The notes below the pieces were generated by a model. That model was not told the origin of the DNA. It ran no database searches and saw nothing but the letters and a program-made list of their open reading frames with translations. 64,000 nucleotides of DNA from Brachypodius melanocephalos. Lineage: Eukaryota > Chordata > Aves > Passeriformes > Pycnonotidae. The stretch spans positions 9,678,564 through 9,742,563 of the forward strand of contig VZSR01001479.1 in NCBI GenBank assembly GCA_013398615.1. Direction: 5' to 3'. Position numbers and translations under genes: made by a program. Position 1 is the first letter of the stretch; every line of letters starts with the position of its first letter. Positions 1-12,300 of this stretch are shown here, in pieces.

Positions 1-3000
1 GCAAAGCATAACAAGGGGATGTTTCTCTCCTTCATCATGGCAGGCAGGTGTCCAGCCATCCCTGGGAAAGCAGGGCTCCATCACCCAAATGTTTGCTTGG
101 GAAGACGAGCACCGTCTCTCCAAATGTCCCGCTTCTTCCCTCTTCCCCCCACTTTATATACTAAGCATGATGTCATATGGTATTTTCTGACTTGAATCCA
201 GGGGGGAACAAGTTCTCCAGCTCATGCAGCAGATGGGTATTTTTTTATATGATAACAGTAGTTTTTGAAGGGAAAATAAAGACGAAAGCACCATAGCACT
301 TTTATTCCTGCCTGTTAGTGTTTGCTGAGTCAGACCTGTTTGCCAGCTCTGTTCCTGCTTGCTTAGGGGCGCAGCAGTAGTGATGGGGCAGATGAGAATG
401 GGCAAAGTACTGTAGCAACCTGCTGGGATCAAGTCATTAAAAATGCAGAGCCTCAGCCAACTGTTATTTTCTTGAAAGGGTGATAAGGGTAACAATAATA
501 GGGAGCTTTGTAGTTGTAGCGCATTTTCCCTACCCAGCAGCATTGGTATGTTTTTTTTTCCTAAGAAAACCAACACTCTTTCCTCCTCTCTTGCTCTTCT
601 GTAGTACCTAACCTTTTGCAAAAAATCAAGCTGGAAATGTTGTAGTGGTGTTGTATTCCAGAATTGCTGCTTTCAAAGTAACATTTCTTTTTAATTCTAG
701 AAAAGCCAGGCTGTTTTTCATAAAGCAGTCTTACAGATAACAGTTTTCTTTGAGATTAGGATATGTTTTGCATTGTAACCATAGTTAAATTACTGTAGTT
801 TCAATATACAGTACACAGAAAAGGACTTATAAGATACCAGCTCAGGGTAGTCCAACATCAAATCTGCCTCTTGTTAAAAGTAGACATCAGTGTTACGGGT
901 GAAACCCTGAAAATTTGCATCTTGCATTTTAAAACAATGGTAAAGTATTATGGGGATTCAGTATTTAAATAATTGGTGAGAATCCTTTTTCACTTGTAAA
1001 AGTTATTCCTGTGGATAATAAGACTGAAATACAGGACCCACCCTTGTCTGACAACAGGTCTAGTTAAGGAAGTGCTGACCTCCGTGATGAGAGTCTGTAG
1101 TGTTTCCATTATTGCCTCTGACTTTGGACTTGAATCACAAAGTACAGAGTGGGAAAACTCTATGTCTTGGTTGTCTCTTAAAATTCTCAAATCCAGACTC
1201 TCTCTTTAAGGAGGGATAAAACATATCTGGACCAAAATTCCATGGGACTTTTTTTTCATATGATAGGTCTTGTGGTCAATGATTGTCAGATGAGATTTCT
1301 TTCCATTGTGCAGTCTTAGTAAGCTGCAAATCTTGTCTTTGCACTATGTAACAACTTACATGAGAGCCTTCTATTCAAAATCTCTTTGATGTTTGTTTTA
1401 TGAAAATATGATTCTTTGCTTTTCTCACTTACAGTGTTGCAGCTTTTTGGTCATCCCCAGTATTTAGAGGCTTTTGACCAGGAAAAGGCAAAAGTTCATC
1501 TTTAGCTTACATCCTTTTTTTGGGTTATGGTAATCTAAAAGACAGTCCTGTAAATTTAGTCTTTATTTCATGTTGCAAATAGACATTTTTGAACATAGGT
1601 TGACATTTTTTTTTCCACCCTGTAACTGGGAATGACCAGAATGGTACAGGATGCCAGCTTTGCACATAGACTGAAGGGGTGGTAGTTAATCTGAGGTGTA
1701 TTTACTTTTGGCTCAAGTTCACCTGCCTTTTTAGGACCTTGGTGACAGTGTGTTTCTAACCAGCTAATTCTTGTGTGCATACTTTAAAATTGGTCAGGAT
1801 AATTTTCAACTTTTAGGCCTGATCATTTGATTGCAGTATCCCTTAATAACCTTTACTTGTGCTGATTTTTTATTTTGAAATATTCTTTAATGGTGAGAAA
1901 AACTTGCCAGACTACCCTGTTGTTTTGCTTCTCCTTCTAGACTTCAAACAAGCTATTTTTTTTTCCTCCTGGTCATTATAACATCTGCAGTGTGTAAGGT
2001 ATTAGAGCATTAGGATATCACTTCATGAATGCATTGGTGTTCTCCTGGGTGGTTAATGTATTTTATGTGTCACTGGGGAGGAATGTGCTGTTGAGCTCGA
2101 TCCTTTTGAGAGTGCTCTGACTCATGAGCGTGAGGCACTTCAAAAAGATTTCAGCACTCCATCTCCTTCTTCAGTCTTGCAGTTGCTTTTCTAAGAATAG
2201 AGGCGGCCAAACAGACAGCGGAGTTCCTCCTCAGCTGCTACAGTTCATTACCACTGTAGTTATGAAAGCTGACACCAGTGGCAATCTCAACATCTCACAG
2301 TTCCCATTTACCTGCGTGGCTACAAACACTCTGGCTTGTACTGCTCCTCAGGAGCAGGAACCACCATCTACAGCTGAGCTTCCAATTCGGGTGATAAAAG
2401 CAATGGGCTGTGGGGTCTTGAGTGCCTCTACATTTCAAGCAGAGTTGTGGGAGCAGCATAAAATAACTGAGACCTCCAGAAAATGCAGAGGGTGTGTCCA
2501 GTGCAAGATGTGTTCTTGTAATACTTAAGATATGTTGGAACTCTTCCTTAAATATCTGCTGTGATCACAGCTTGGGTATTCTGACAGTATCTGTTAGTTT
2601 TAAAAGTTTTCTCATCTTATAAACTGCTTGCCTAATACAATTGTGAATTGCTGAAGGTCTTTAAATGGTATTGCTTAAATCAGTGGAAGAAGTTTGCTTC
2701 CTTGAAGGTGAGCTAAGGTTTTGCTTTTGTTTTATTGATTCTCATTCACATATGGGTAAAAGGAGCCCTCTCTCTTCAGCCACAAGTGTCATCTCTTGTG
2801 CCAGTGAATTACAGAAATCAAGTTGTACCCATGAGGTCTTGAATGTGCACTCCAGGAAAATTAAGTCAGTATTCAAAAGCAGTCATTGCTAGAGCCCATT
2901 TCCAAAAGGAGCTGCTGAGCTTTAGGAAAAACATCGTTCTTGGGTTGGTTAGAAAGGTGACAAAGCCAGGGAGTCTCTGTTGTAATTGTCTCCTGTTTTT

Positions 3001-6000
3001 AACACTTCTGACTGTTGGTTAATTGAAGTAAGAGGGTCAGTTGACTTTGGGGATAAATATTGTGACTACTAAAGTGCTCTTGTCTACAGAGCAGATCTGA
3101 CTTTACACTGCAGAAGGAGGGAAAGGAAGCTAATAAGAACTGAGAGCAAAAAGAAATTTGTGTTGTTTCGTACAAGGAAGCATAGAGGTGTCCAAAATGG
3201 TTGGTGGCAAAAAACCAAAGATGGTGTCTGGGACATCTTAAAATCAGCCTTGGCATATTAATATATGTTGTAGGAATAACCTGCCTTTACTTGCAGCCTT
3301 CTCTTCCTCAGCTGCTGCTCCTACTCTGAATTTTCTATTTCAAGTGTTTTTCTTCATGGAAATAAAGGGAAAAATTTTCAGTACAGTCAGTTTATCATCA
3401 TAAAATTCTGCATCGAGTTATCTGTAAAGGATGCTCTTTTTGTTAGCAAAATCTGGTTTGAAATTACATGTTTACAACCTAAAGATACGGATATTGTGAC
3501 ATCTTTGAAATCAACAATACTTCCGTTAGGAAGGGTACATTCTTTAATAGAAGAAGGACAGTATGTTAAGTGAAGCCATGTTTAATGAGACATGATATTG
3601 TATGTATGTTTTTTCCCTTCTTTACTGTGCTGTATTTTTATTCATCATCTGTACCTCCTGTGTTATTAAAAACACGATATGAAGTCTTCCTTGGCAGTAG
3701 GAATTTTGGAAGGAAGGGGTGGGATAGGAAGAGCTATTTTTCTCTTTTAGTAGTACATGTCTGATTTTATGTGTGTTCTTAGATACCTTCTGATCCTAAA
3801 ATAAGTGCTTAGTAAGTGTAAAAGACTACCTGTATGATAATTAGCTTAGTCGATTGTTTGTTTTCCTTTTTTTCACTATAGACAACCAATTCTCAGAGAC
3901 AAATACCTTAACCTTTTTGTGAAGGGTGAAAAACATCTAAGTAGCATTTAACCTCTGGCATCACTTCTGGGATTTTGTAAGGCCAGCTATCGAAGAATCC
4001 CATCTATTAAGGAGAGACAAATGAGTTGAACAACTGTACATGATTACACCAGTTGAAACGTGCTTTGATGAGTCATTTGTGAATAACAGTAAATGCTTGA
4101 GTAAGAGCGGAAATGTTTAAAACATAGAAACCTGGTTGTCAGGCATTAGTCACTGCTGAACACCTAACAATGACATTCTTTCTGCTAGATAGCAGGGTGG
4201 CTTTTGAGGAAGGCTGTTCTCAATAATGCTGTTTATTTGTTGCTGAAGGTTTCCAAGGGATCGACTAAAGGTGGTTCTGTTCAGTTCTAGGAGTTGCCAG
4301 TCTGCAGCTGCTTGGAATAAGTTTTCATGCAGTCTTGTGACATGGATGCAAGTGATAGGGAGGGAAAATAAACTAAGGATGAGTCTGGAAAGGCAGGGTC
4401 CTGTACCTGGGGAGAAATAACCGTGTGCACCAGCAGCACAGTCTGGGAGATGACCTGCTGGGAAGCAGCTCTGCAGAGAATGACCTGGGGGTCCTGGTGG
4501 ACAACAAGCTGTCCTTGAGCCCGCAGTGCCCTTGTGCCAAGAAGGCAAACGGTGTCCTGGGGTGCATTAGGAAGAGCATTGCCAGCAGGTTGAGGGTGGT
4601 GATCCTGCCCCTCAGTTCTGCTCTAGTGAGGCCACATCTGGAGTTCTGTGTACAGTTCTGGGCTCCTCAGTACAAGAGAAACGTGGAGCTACTGGGGCTG
4701 GTCTGGTGGAGGTCTGCAGAGATAATGACGGGACTGGAGCATCTCTCTTAGGAGGAAAAGATGAGGGAGGTGACTGAGAAGGGACTCATCAATCTACTTA
4801 GGCTTCTGAAGGGAGCTGTCAGAGGATGGACCAGGCTCTGCTTGGTGATGCTGGGCAATAGGACAAGGACAATGGGCACAAACTGATGCACAGGAATTTC
4901 CACCTGAATGTAAGGAAGAATTTCTTCACGGTGCAGTGACCAAGCACTGGAACAGGTTGTCCAGAGAGATTGTGGAGTCTTCCTCACTGGAGACATTCAA
5001 GAGCTGTCTGGACCCAATCCTGTGCCCTGTGCTCTGAGCTGACCCTGCTTGAGCAGAGAGGTTGGACTGCATGAGCCATCATGGTGCCTTCCAACCTTAC
5101 CTGTTTGTGATTCTGTGGAAAGTTCTGGAGTGGAAGTTCTTAACTTCTCCCAGTTTCTAGAGGAAGTTGTGAATATAGTGTGGACTCAAGTTCTAAATTG
5201 CAAATAAAGTGGATATCCAAATCAATTACATGTTTACATATACTGTAACATTCAGGTGATTTGTGTTTCAATAGTTGTGATTAGAATGCTTAAGGTCACT
5301 TCCCTGACCTTGCCATTAAATGTCAGTCTTTTAAAACTCAGTGCCTTTTGAAATAATAAATTAGGACTTACGTTGTTATGAGGCCAAGGAGCTCTATGCC
5401 AATTCTTAGGGCACACACTGTAGTGAAACTACTGACTATAACAAAGAAGAGATGCTGAAAATTACAGAGCATTTTAAAAGTTTTAAAATACAGTATGCAA
5501 AATGAAATTGTTCATATTAATTTCTGGGAAGTTGCACAGATCGGTAGACTGCCATTCTTCCAGGTATATTCAAAACTATAAAATAAATCTGAATTTTTAG
5601 TTAGGTTAATAGTCCTTTGCTCAGCCTACTGATATATTGTAATTGAAGTGCTTGAATATTTATTCATAGCATCATTGCATGCAGACAGTTACATTAAGGA
5701 CATTATTATAAAGTAGCCAAGTGTTCTCAGAACTCTCAATAGCAAGTAATAGTTCAGTAAAAATATGGGGAAAATTCATTACTTTTGTTCTCTTCCTTAA
5801 CCTTTATAAGGATTAGCTCGTAAAAGACTAAGTTTGCAGCTCATCAGATGAAATATTTTCTTGATGTTCTACATCTTGGACTTCTTTTTATGAGAGAAGG
5901 ATAAATATTTCTGTCTTGGGGCTCAAGTAATTGCAAGTAAACTTGTTTTTATCCTTTTCTGGTAGAGCCTTTTGCTCACAAGCTGAAGTCACAAGGGAGG

Positions 6001-9000
6001 TCTCTCTTAAAGCAAAGTCACTTCTGTCTTGCCACATTAAAATGGTTTCGTGCTCTTTCCTCACTTTATGTTATTTTACTGTGTTAAACTGCATTTGCAG
6101 AAATCTAACTATTGCCAGGCTTTAGACACAGAATTGCTGTCTTTAAAAAATGTGCTTTGGCAATAGAAAGAAGCTGTGGAGGAAAGGTTGCTGGATCTCA
6201 GGTCCCTGAGTGACAAATACTTGTCTTTGAGCTGCTTTTTGTCTTCTTACAGTGGAGCAAAGCAGTGTTGTTGATTCTGCTGCCATGCAGCTGAGGTCTT
6301 GATTTCAGTGTTTTCCAACTGCAGTGGAGCAATGTAGTAGTGCAAGTATTTCTTAAAGCAAAAGGTTCTCCTTTGTGTAGGGAGAAAATTGAAGGTAAGC
6401 ATTTATTCCCCCCACTGAATTTAAAGGGACACTGTGAACATAAGATTGTAGAGACTTGAGGGTTTGTTTTTTTCTTCTTGAAAAAACTGTAGTAATGACA
6501 GTGGTTTTTCTGCAGACTTTTGTGGTTTACTGTTCTCTTTTCAATCCAGAAATGCTCTGTGAAGGACTTGCACAGAGTGATTCTTTTCTCCCTGATAATC
6601 AGGTCGATCAATTGGCTGTAAAGCGTTATTAAGCACAAGAGACAGCTGGGTGCCTGGGGAGGGATGACAGAGGGGAAGGAGCTAGAGGAAGGCCAGCTGA
6701 TGCACTGGGATTTCAAAACCCACTACCTGTCAGCTGAGTCACAGAAGTTGAGCTGTTAGCCTGGCTGGTTAATAGGTAAAATGAGTGGAGTACATCAGTT
6801 GAAGAATTAAATCAAACTTCATTTTTCTTCACCTTGCATTTGGAGTGGAATCACAGAGCCCACCTTTTTCGTACTTCTCAGCTGAAACCTGTTAGTGCAT
6901 TGTGAGCTGCTTGTTTGTTTTATATCCTCTTGTATTTAACAACAGTGAGGTAATGAGAGAAATTTGGGGTTTTTTTCCTGCATTCCTTCGAGGGCATCTG
7001 AAAGCTGGGCCCATCTGAAAGTTTCAAAGTCAGACATTATTCTTCACCTAGTATGTTAAAAGTGTACTTTTTTATAGCAAATTAAGCTTCATAATTTCTC
7101 CTCTTTAGTTGTTTTCAATTGTATGCTGCTTCTCATGGCTTTTATTTTTCAGTCATGATCTTTATTTTAGTCCATTCTAAAGTTAGATCTCTGAATAATT
7201 TTTGAAGAGCTTCATTTTAAACTGTTCTACAGTTTAAATTATTAGTATTAAATTGCTATGTTCCAGGGAAATATCTGTAGTAGAGGAATGCATTTATTTT
7301 CTCTGAGTGATCTACAAATAAAACAGTTTTATTTGGAAACAATTAGCTACTTGTGAGAAATATGATTCTGTAGATATTTGATATATAGTACTTAGTTTTT
7401 ATTACTTTTAGAAAGCCACAGTTCAGTAGGACCATTGTATATTGGCTGCTTAATAGAAAAACTGAAGTAATTATTCCAAAGTTGGTATGTGATTGATTCA
7501 CTTCCCTTTAAAACAATTCTCATTTCATCTTAGTTTCTTGCTCTGTGGGATGCTGCTGTAGTGAGATATGTGAAATACGTGATAAGGAAGGTGTGCAGTC
7601 AACTACAACTGCCATGGCCAAGCATTTTCCAACCTTCATGGAGTTAGAGAGGAATCACAGGGAATTTGCACATAGTGAGGAGGAGGGATAAAGGGGATCT
7701 TCCAAGTTCATGGTGAGCAAAATCAGGAAAGAGCTGTACTTGGCTTTCCCAGGGAAAGGAAAGAGATTGAACATTATTGAGTGAGTAGTCCTCTTCACTA
7801 TCATATCTCTAGTCTGACTTTCTCTACTTGTGACCAAATACAGCATTTTATTTTTTTTTTTTATTTTGTATTCAAGTCTCAATTCAGTACTAATTTTGGA
7901 GCTGCTAGAAAGTAACTAAGTGGCAATTTTCAAAAGTGTGATGCTAATTGATTTCTTCAGGGCCAGGGAAGCTATGCTTTGCTTCTTGTCTTCAGTGCAT
8001 AGCCTATTACCTTTGCATCAGTTAAACCATCAATTAAAAGACAGATAGTAAAGTAATTGGCCTGTGCTAAGAGTTTTTCACTGCCTGAAGAACTTTTAAC
8101 AGTACAAAAGGGTCAGTAGTGCAGGTGAAATGTTTCCTTTGTTGTCAGAACTGAAAAGGACAGTGAGTAGGAACCACTTAAGGTATAGAACACAGAAAAA
8201 GTTATATCCTACATGCACAGGCAATACATCTTATTTTTCTTCTGAAACTTCATAGAGCTCCTCTGCCTGTCCCTCCTCCCCCTTAACCCTGCACTGCAGT
8301 GTCCATTCCTCTCACTGAAGAAAGACAGACTCTACTCACTTGTCTCTTTGCCTCAATAGCAGCATTAGGCATGTTCTGGTCTGTGGTTTACAACACACAT
8401 CTCCTAATTTCCCATCCTGTGTTCTTTGGGAGGCAGTCTTCTCTTTCTCCACTTACTTCATGATGATGGAACTATCAATTTTAACCCCTTTTCCTTACCT
8501 CAGCATGGTTTTTGATAGTCAGTGTAAGTGTTGGATGATAAAGAACTCTGTCTTCCTCCTGACATCATTCTTGCCACTGGAGCATCTGGTCTCCGGTCTA
8601 CAAAATATTGACTAATAGATTCTGTCATCTGAGCAGCGTTTTCTAAACCCTCTTCCTTGCCTATAGCTAACTCATTTAGATTAGAATGAATGAGTTTGTT
8701 TAATGTAGCATTTTAAACCTAGTGATCCAAAACCAGATTTTTTGTTTTGGTTTTACTGGAGTAGAATAATAATAGTGAGTGTAGAAATGAAAAAATTTGC
8801 TAAGTTTAAAAAAAACAAACAAGCTCAGCCAGCAAAACCCTCTGTTGACAGTATAATTTTCTTCTTAACGTAATGAGGTGAGATAGATGAATATGAAAGC
8901 TGGGTCAAAAAGCTTATGTAATTTTCAAACCCTAAATATAGAATGGTGTAATGACACAAAAAGATCAATCACATGGTCTGGTATTTTTGTTTTGTTCTTA

Positions 9001-9235
9001 TTCTGCGCATGCAATTTCAAACTAAGCTGGATACCCCTGCTTGAAAAAATGGTCCTGCTAATATTCCTGCCTCTATGCTATGTGCCAATTTAAATTGACA
9101 CGTAGCATGGTAGGTTTCTTTACGATTATAGCCTGGTTGTGGGATCATTTTGTTTTCTTTCGTTGATAGAAAAATTTCCATGTGCTCGTTGTTAAATTTA
9201 TCTTTTTCTTTTTTTTTTTTTTTTATTTTTAATAG
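1..9235 (+). other. LPGAT1 upstream intron, 3' part
   Basis: Contains no supported exon. The missing N-terminal part of LPGAT1 (about 80 residues with membrane segments) was looked for in the six reading frames and not found, so the intron extends beyond the window. Contents are ordinary AT-rich sequence, the CR1 copy at 4385-5118 and a long T tract just before the acceptor. Frames of 134 codons at 2124-2528, 155 codons at 154-621 (minus) and 172 codons at 6198-6716 (minus) have no recognised domains and are considered chance. Confidence 0.75.
4385..5118 (+). mobile_element. CR1 LINE, 5'-truncated 3' end
   Basis: Shows the typical CR1 layout: the end of the reverse transcriptase frame (LVRPHLEFCVQFWAPQYK at about 4625-4680), then the 3' UTR with the expected 'aaggaagaatttcttcac', 'actggaacaggttgtccag', 'gttggactgcatgagccatc', 'gccttccaacctt' and a 'gattctgtg' end. 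The frame is broken after GLEHLS by a TAG at 4749-4751. It is 5'-truncated, as most CR1 copies are, and cannot move on its own. It lies in the LPGAT1 intron in the same orientation as the gene. Confidence 0.93.
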
Positions 9236-9354
9236 TAGTGGAATGGGGTGATGATGTTAAAGCAGTGTCAGAAGATGAAGCCATGGTGCTGGTGAACCAC
9301 CAAGCGACGGGTGACGTCTGCACTCTGATGATGTGCCTTCAGGATAAAGGCACG
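9236..9354 (+). CDS. LPGAT1: LPGAT1 exon with HX4D catalytic motif
   Basis: The first coding exon in the window covers residues 81-119 plus two bases of the preceding codon. It begins VEWGDDVKAVSEDEA and contains NHQATGDVCTLMM. The H and D of HQATGD form the catalytic HX4D pair of PlsC acyltransferases. The acceptor is AG at 9234-9235, behind a long T tract (about 9201-9230), and the donor is gtaggc at 9355. A second AG at 9237-9238 is possible. The first is preferred because the split codon then reads xTA-GTG-GAA, aligning with V-M-E-W in the human protein. The preceding exon must end in phase 1 and lies more than 9.2 kb upstream. Confidence 0.95.
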
Positions 9355-12300
9355 GTAGGCTGCATCTGGGGCAGGGGGTGGCTGCTGTGTGTGCTCTGTT
9401 CCCTCAGGACTCACTTTGGGATGGTGACCCACCAGATCATCTCAGTAGGGAGCTTTTTGTTTGGCTTTGGTCCAGTGTGACAGCCAGGAGCTTGGAGCAG
9501 GTACAGACCCCAAACGTTGTCTTTGGGGAAGGTCAGATAAGAGCTGAGTCACCATGCATCCAAGTCAAGGTTAACGCAGAGGGAAGCAAATCTCCTTGCA
9601 GGTAGATATGCACTTGACTTTCTCCTCTCACCTCATGCCAAATTTGTTCAGACCAACACAGGCCTAGCTTCTTGATTATGACTTTATTCCAGCATGGAAT
9701 TTTTCTCAAAGTTAGAGCAAGCTGTGTATGGGATTTTGGTAGGAGTGAGGGCATGCCAAAGTTAATATACATAGCTAAGGTCAGAACTGCTTGAGCTCTT
9801 GTTTCACAAGCCCTTAAGCATTTCTTGGTGAGAAGTGTAACTAATGTTAATTGTTTAATGCACTGCTGTTCAGAAAATTCATATCTAAGGAGTGGAAACC
9901 AGAGTATAGGATCTAAACAGGAGATCAAATTTATGTACAAATCAGGAAGAAGAGCATGTGTGCATGACTAGGCTACAAAGGGTGGGAGGCATACCTGTCA
10001 AGCTGAAAAAACGCATCAGCTGTATCTGTCCTTGTGTTGTCATCTTTCTTCAAGTGTCTTCGTGTTGCTTCCTTCATCATACCCTGAAGAAACAAGGAAA
10101 CAAGAACTGCTTCTTGTTACATCTGCACAATTTATAACTGGCACTGTTTTTCTTTGTGCAAATTAATGTAGTTGTGGATACACTTGCCTTTAGCAGTGAT
10201 TTACCATTTCTTAGAAAGTTTTCAAGGTCTTGCTTATGACGGCAAAGCTGATTAAAAAAAGCAATTAAAAAACCTTTTAAACAACCCAACCTCACAAAGT
10301 ATGAAAATGCTACTCAAGGTGGAGCAGAGACTTTTCTTTCTTTTTTTCTTTCTTTCTACTCTAGCCTAGAGCAGGCTGTTTTAAAAGTTATTGTGATTGC
10401 TTTCATTTCTTTCGGAATTGAGGGAATTGGGTATATATGGTATTCTGGGCTGTACCCGAATGAGTAGAATGACAGAATAAATTCTTTAATTTCCTTCACT
10501 ACAATTGTACACAGGACAATCTTGTGGTAAAGATAAGACTGTGAGGGTGTAGTCCTGTGGGTACATATGGCATATGATCTTGACTGCTAGTTTATAGATA
10601 CAAATCTAAGTCATGTTTATCGCATTTGACCCCATATCTTAAATATTTGTCAAGACAGAGTAAGTTTCAGTGAGTGTAGGAGATGCTAGAAATGGAGGAA
10701 GGCATCGACGTCACAAATCACCTTCACCATGGAAATTACTAGGTTTGCATGTTTTCAGAAAAGCAGAAAATCCCTAAAACCATTTTTTTTCCATTAAGTT
10801 GTTGCAGTCATTGCTCTTGGAATGTACGTGTCCAGAGCTTAGTATGGCTTTGATGTTTTTAGCTAATAAAGAAATAAACCAGTATGACCTTCAATACATG
10901 CTTAAAATACAGCATGAGTAGTACAAGTGGCTGAAAATAACGAGGAAGATCAGGATAGTTTATCTTTGCTAGAACTTACTGGATTATTATACTATAATAT
11001 AAGCCAAATGGCAAAGTTTCAGGTGAAGCAGAAGTGACCTTATTATACTTTTATTGAAGTTGGAGAAATTGTTCCAATTTCTTTGGGAAAATAAGAGTTA
11101 AAAAAATTCAGTAAGTAAGTAGTGGTCTCATAAATATTGAAGGTTATGTGTTTAACAAAAAGAAGTAGGTTAAAATGCTGCTATTACTGCTTTCTGACTG
11201 GATTAGGAATCATAAATGTGGGGGTTTTTTTCTGATTTGGAACAGAAAGCAGTGCCAGGAAGGGTTGCAGTGGAGACGAAAGTGGAGCTGGCAGTGGTTT
11301 GCATGCAGATTTCAAGTCGTGCTTTCTCAGGTTTCATTGTTAAGTTAGAGGTGCTTGAAAGGTGAAAGTCAGTCCATCCAGGTGGCTTTGTTATGAAATC
11401 TGTGGAGACTGAAGTGAAAGTGGGCCTCTGAATAGGAGGCACCTAGATTTTTTTTTAATATAGTTGGTAAAAGCTTTTTCTAGCTTCTGAACATACTTAA
11501 CCAGGAAGCATGAAGGAAAAGGACCTGAAGTGGCATCCAAAAGTTCTTTGAAGCCATCAACAGCTATGAATTTGTGTTCTAAACACTTCTGAATGCCTTT
11601 GTTTAAACCTCCTTGAAATGCAAGAGATAAGAGGCTGTTTCATCTCTGAGGATACTAAATAGAGTTACCAACTAAATAGAAGAGTTACCAAAAAAATTTT
11701 GCAGTGTCCTCTATTCTGCCCTTGGTGGAGGAATAAAGTGAGTATCTGTTAATCTTGTTTGCCTTTTGATTGCAGGCAAGATAACTGTGCCCTATTCTTT
11801 GAACTGCTTTTTTTGATTTGGTATGTTAGTATGTATATATATTAATTCATACGTAAAAATACTTTATCTTTGTACTTCTTACCATTGCCTAGGCTTACAG
11901 GGCTCTGAAGCTTGTCTCTTTGTAGCCCACACACGGCAGACTGTGCCTGTCTTAATTACAATTTGCATGTCACACTTAGCTTTGACAAAAAAAGTCTTTC
12001 TTTCCTCAGAAAGACTGAGGAAGCTCAGGGATGCTAATTAGAAGCCCTGTGTCACCTAAAACAAGGTGAAATGGACTTCAGACTCAAGAGCAGTGATCAA
12101 CTTCAGGATAAATACAGCATCGTCTAAAGGAAAAGGCAGTAGCAAGTGGTATGGTAGAGGAGAAGCAGTAGAACTGCTGGGCAAGAGTTCCTCATCCAGG
12201 ATTGCCAAAGAACATCTGGGATCAGTGTTAACTCCTCAAAAGACACATTCTCTTTCCAGCAAAGCAAAGTATTAAACTTGCTTATCTCCTCCAGTAAAAT

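Noticed and set aside
2124..2528. Open frame of 134 codons in the upstream intron
   Set aside because: No similarity to LPGAT1 N-terminus or any recalled family; no splice context.
6198..6716. Minus-strand open frame of 172 codons
   Set aside because: Low-complexity lysine run and no domain; chance frame in AT-rich intron.
9355..9480. Continuation of the LPGAT1 exon frame beyond the donor to a stop at 9478-9480
   Set aside because: The residues after DKGT have no counterpart in LPGAT1 and a good donor sits at 9355; it is intron read-through.
9533..9940. Minus-strand open frame of 135 codons beside the first LPGAT1 exon
   Set aside because: No domain recognised; begins and ends within intron without splice sites of note.
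11203..11442. Minus-strand frame rich in Ser/Thr (79 codons)
   Set aside because: Looks mucin-like, but is short, has no signal peptide and no flanking exons.
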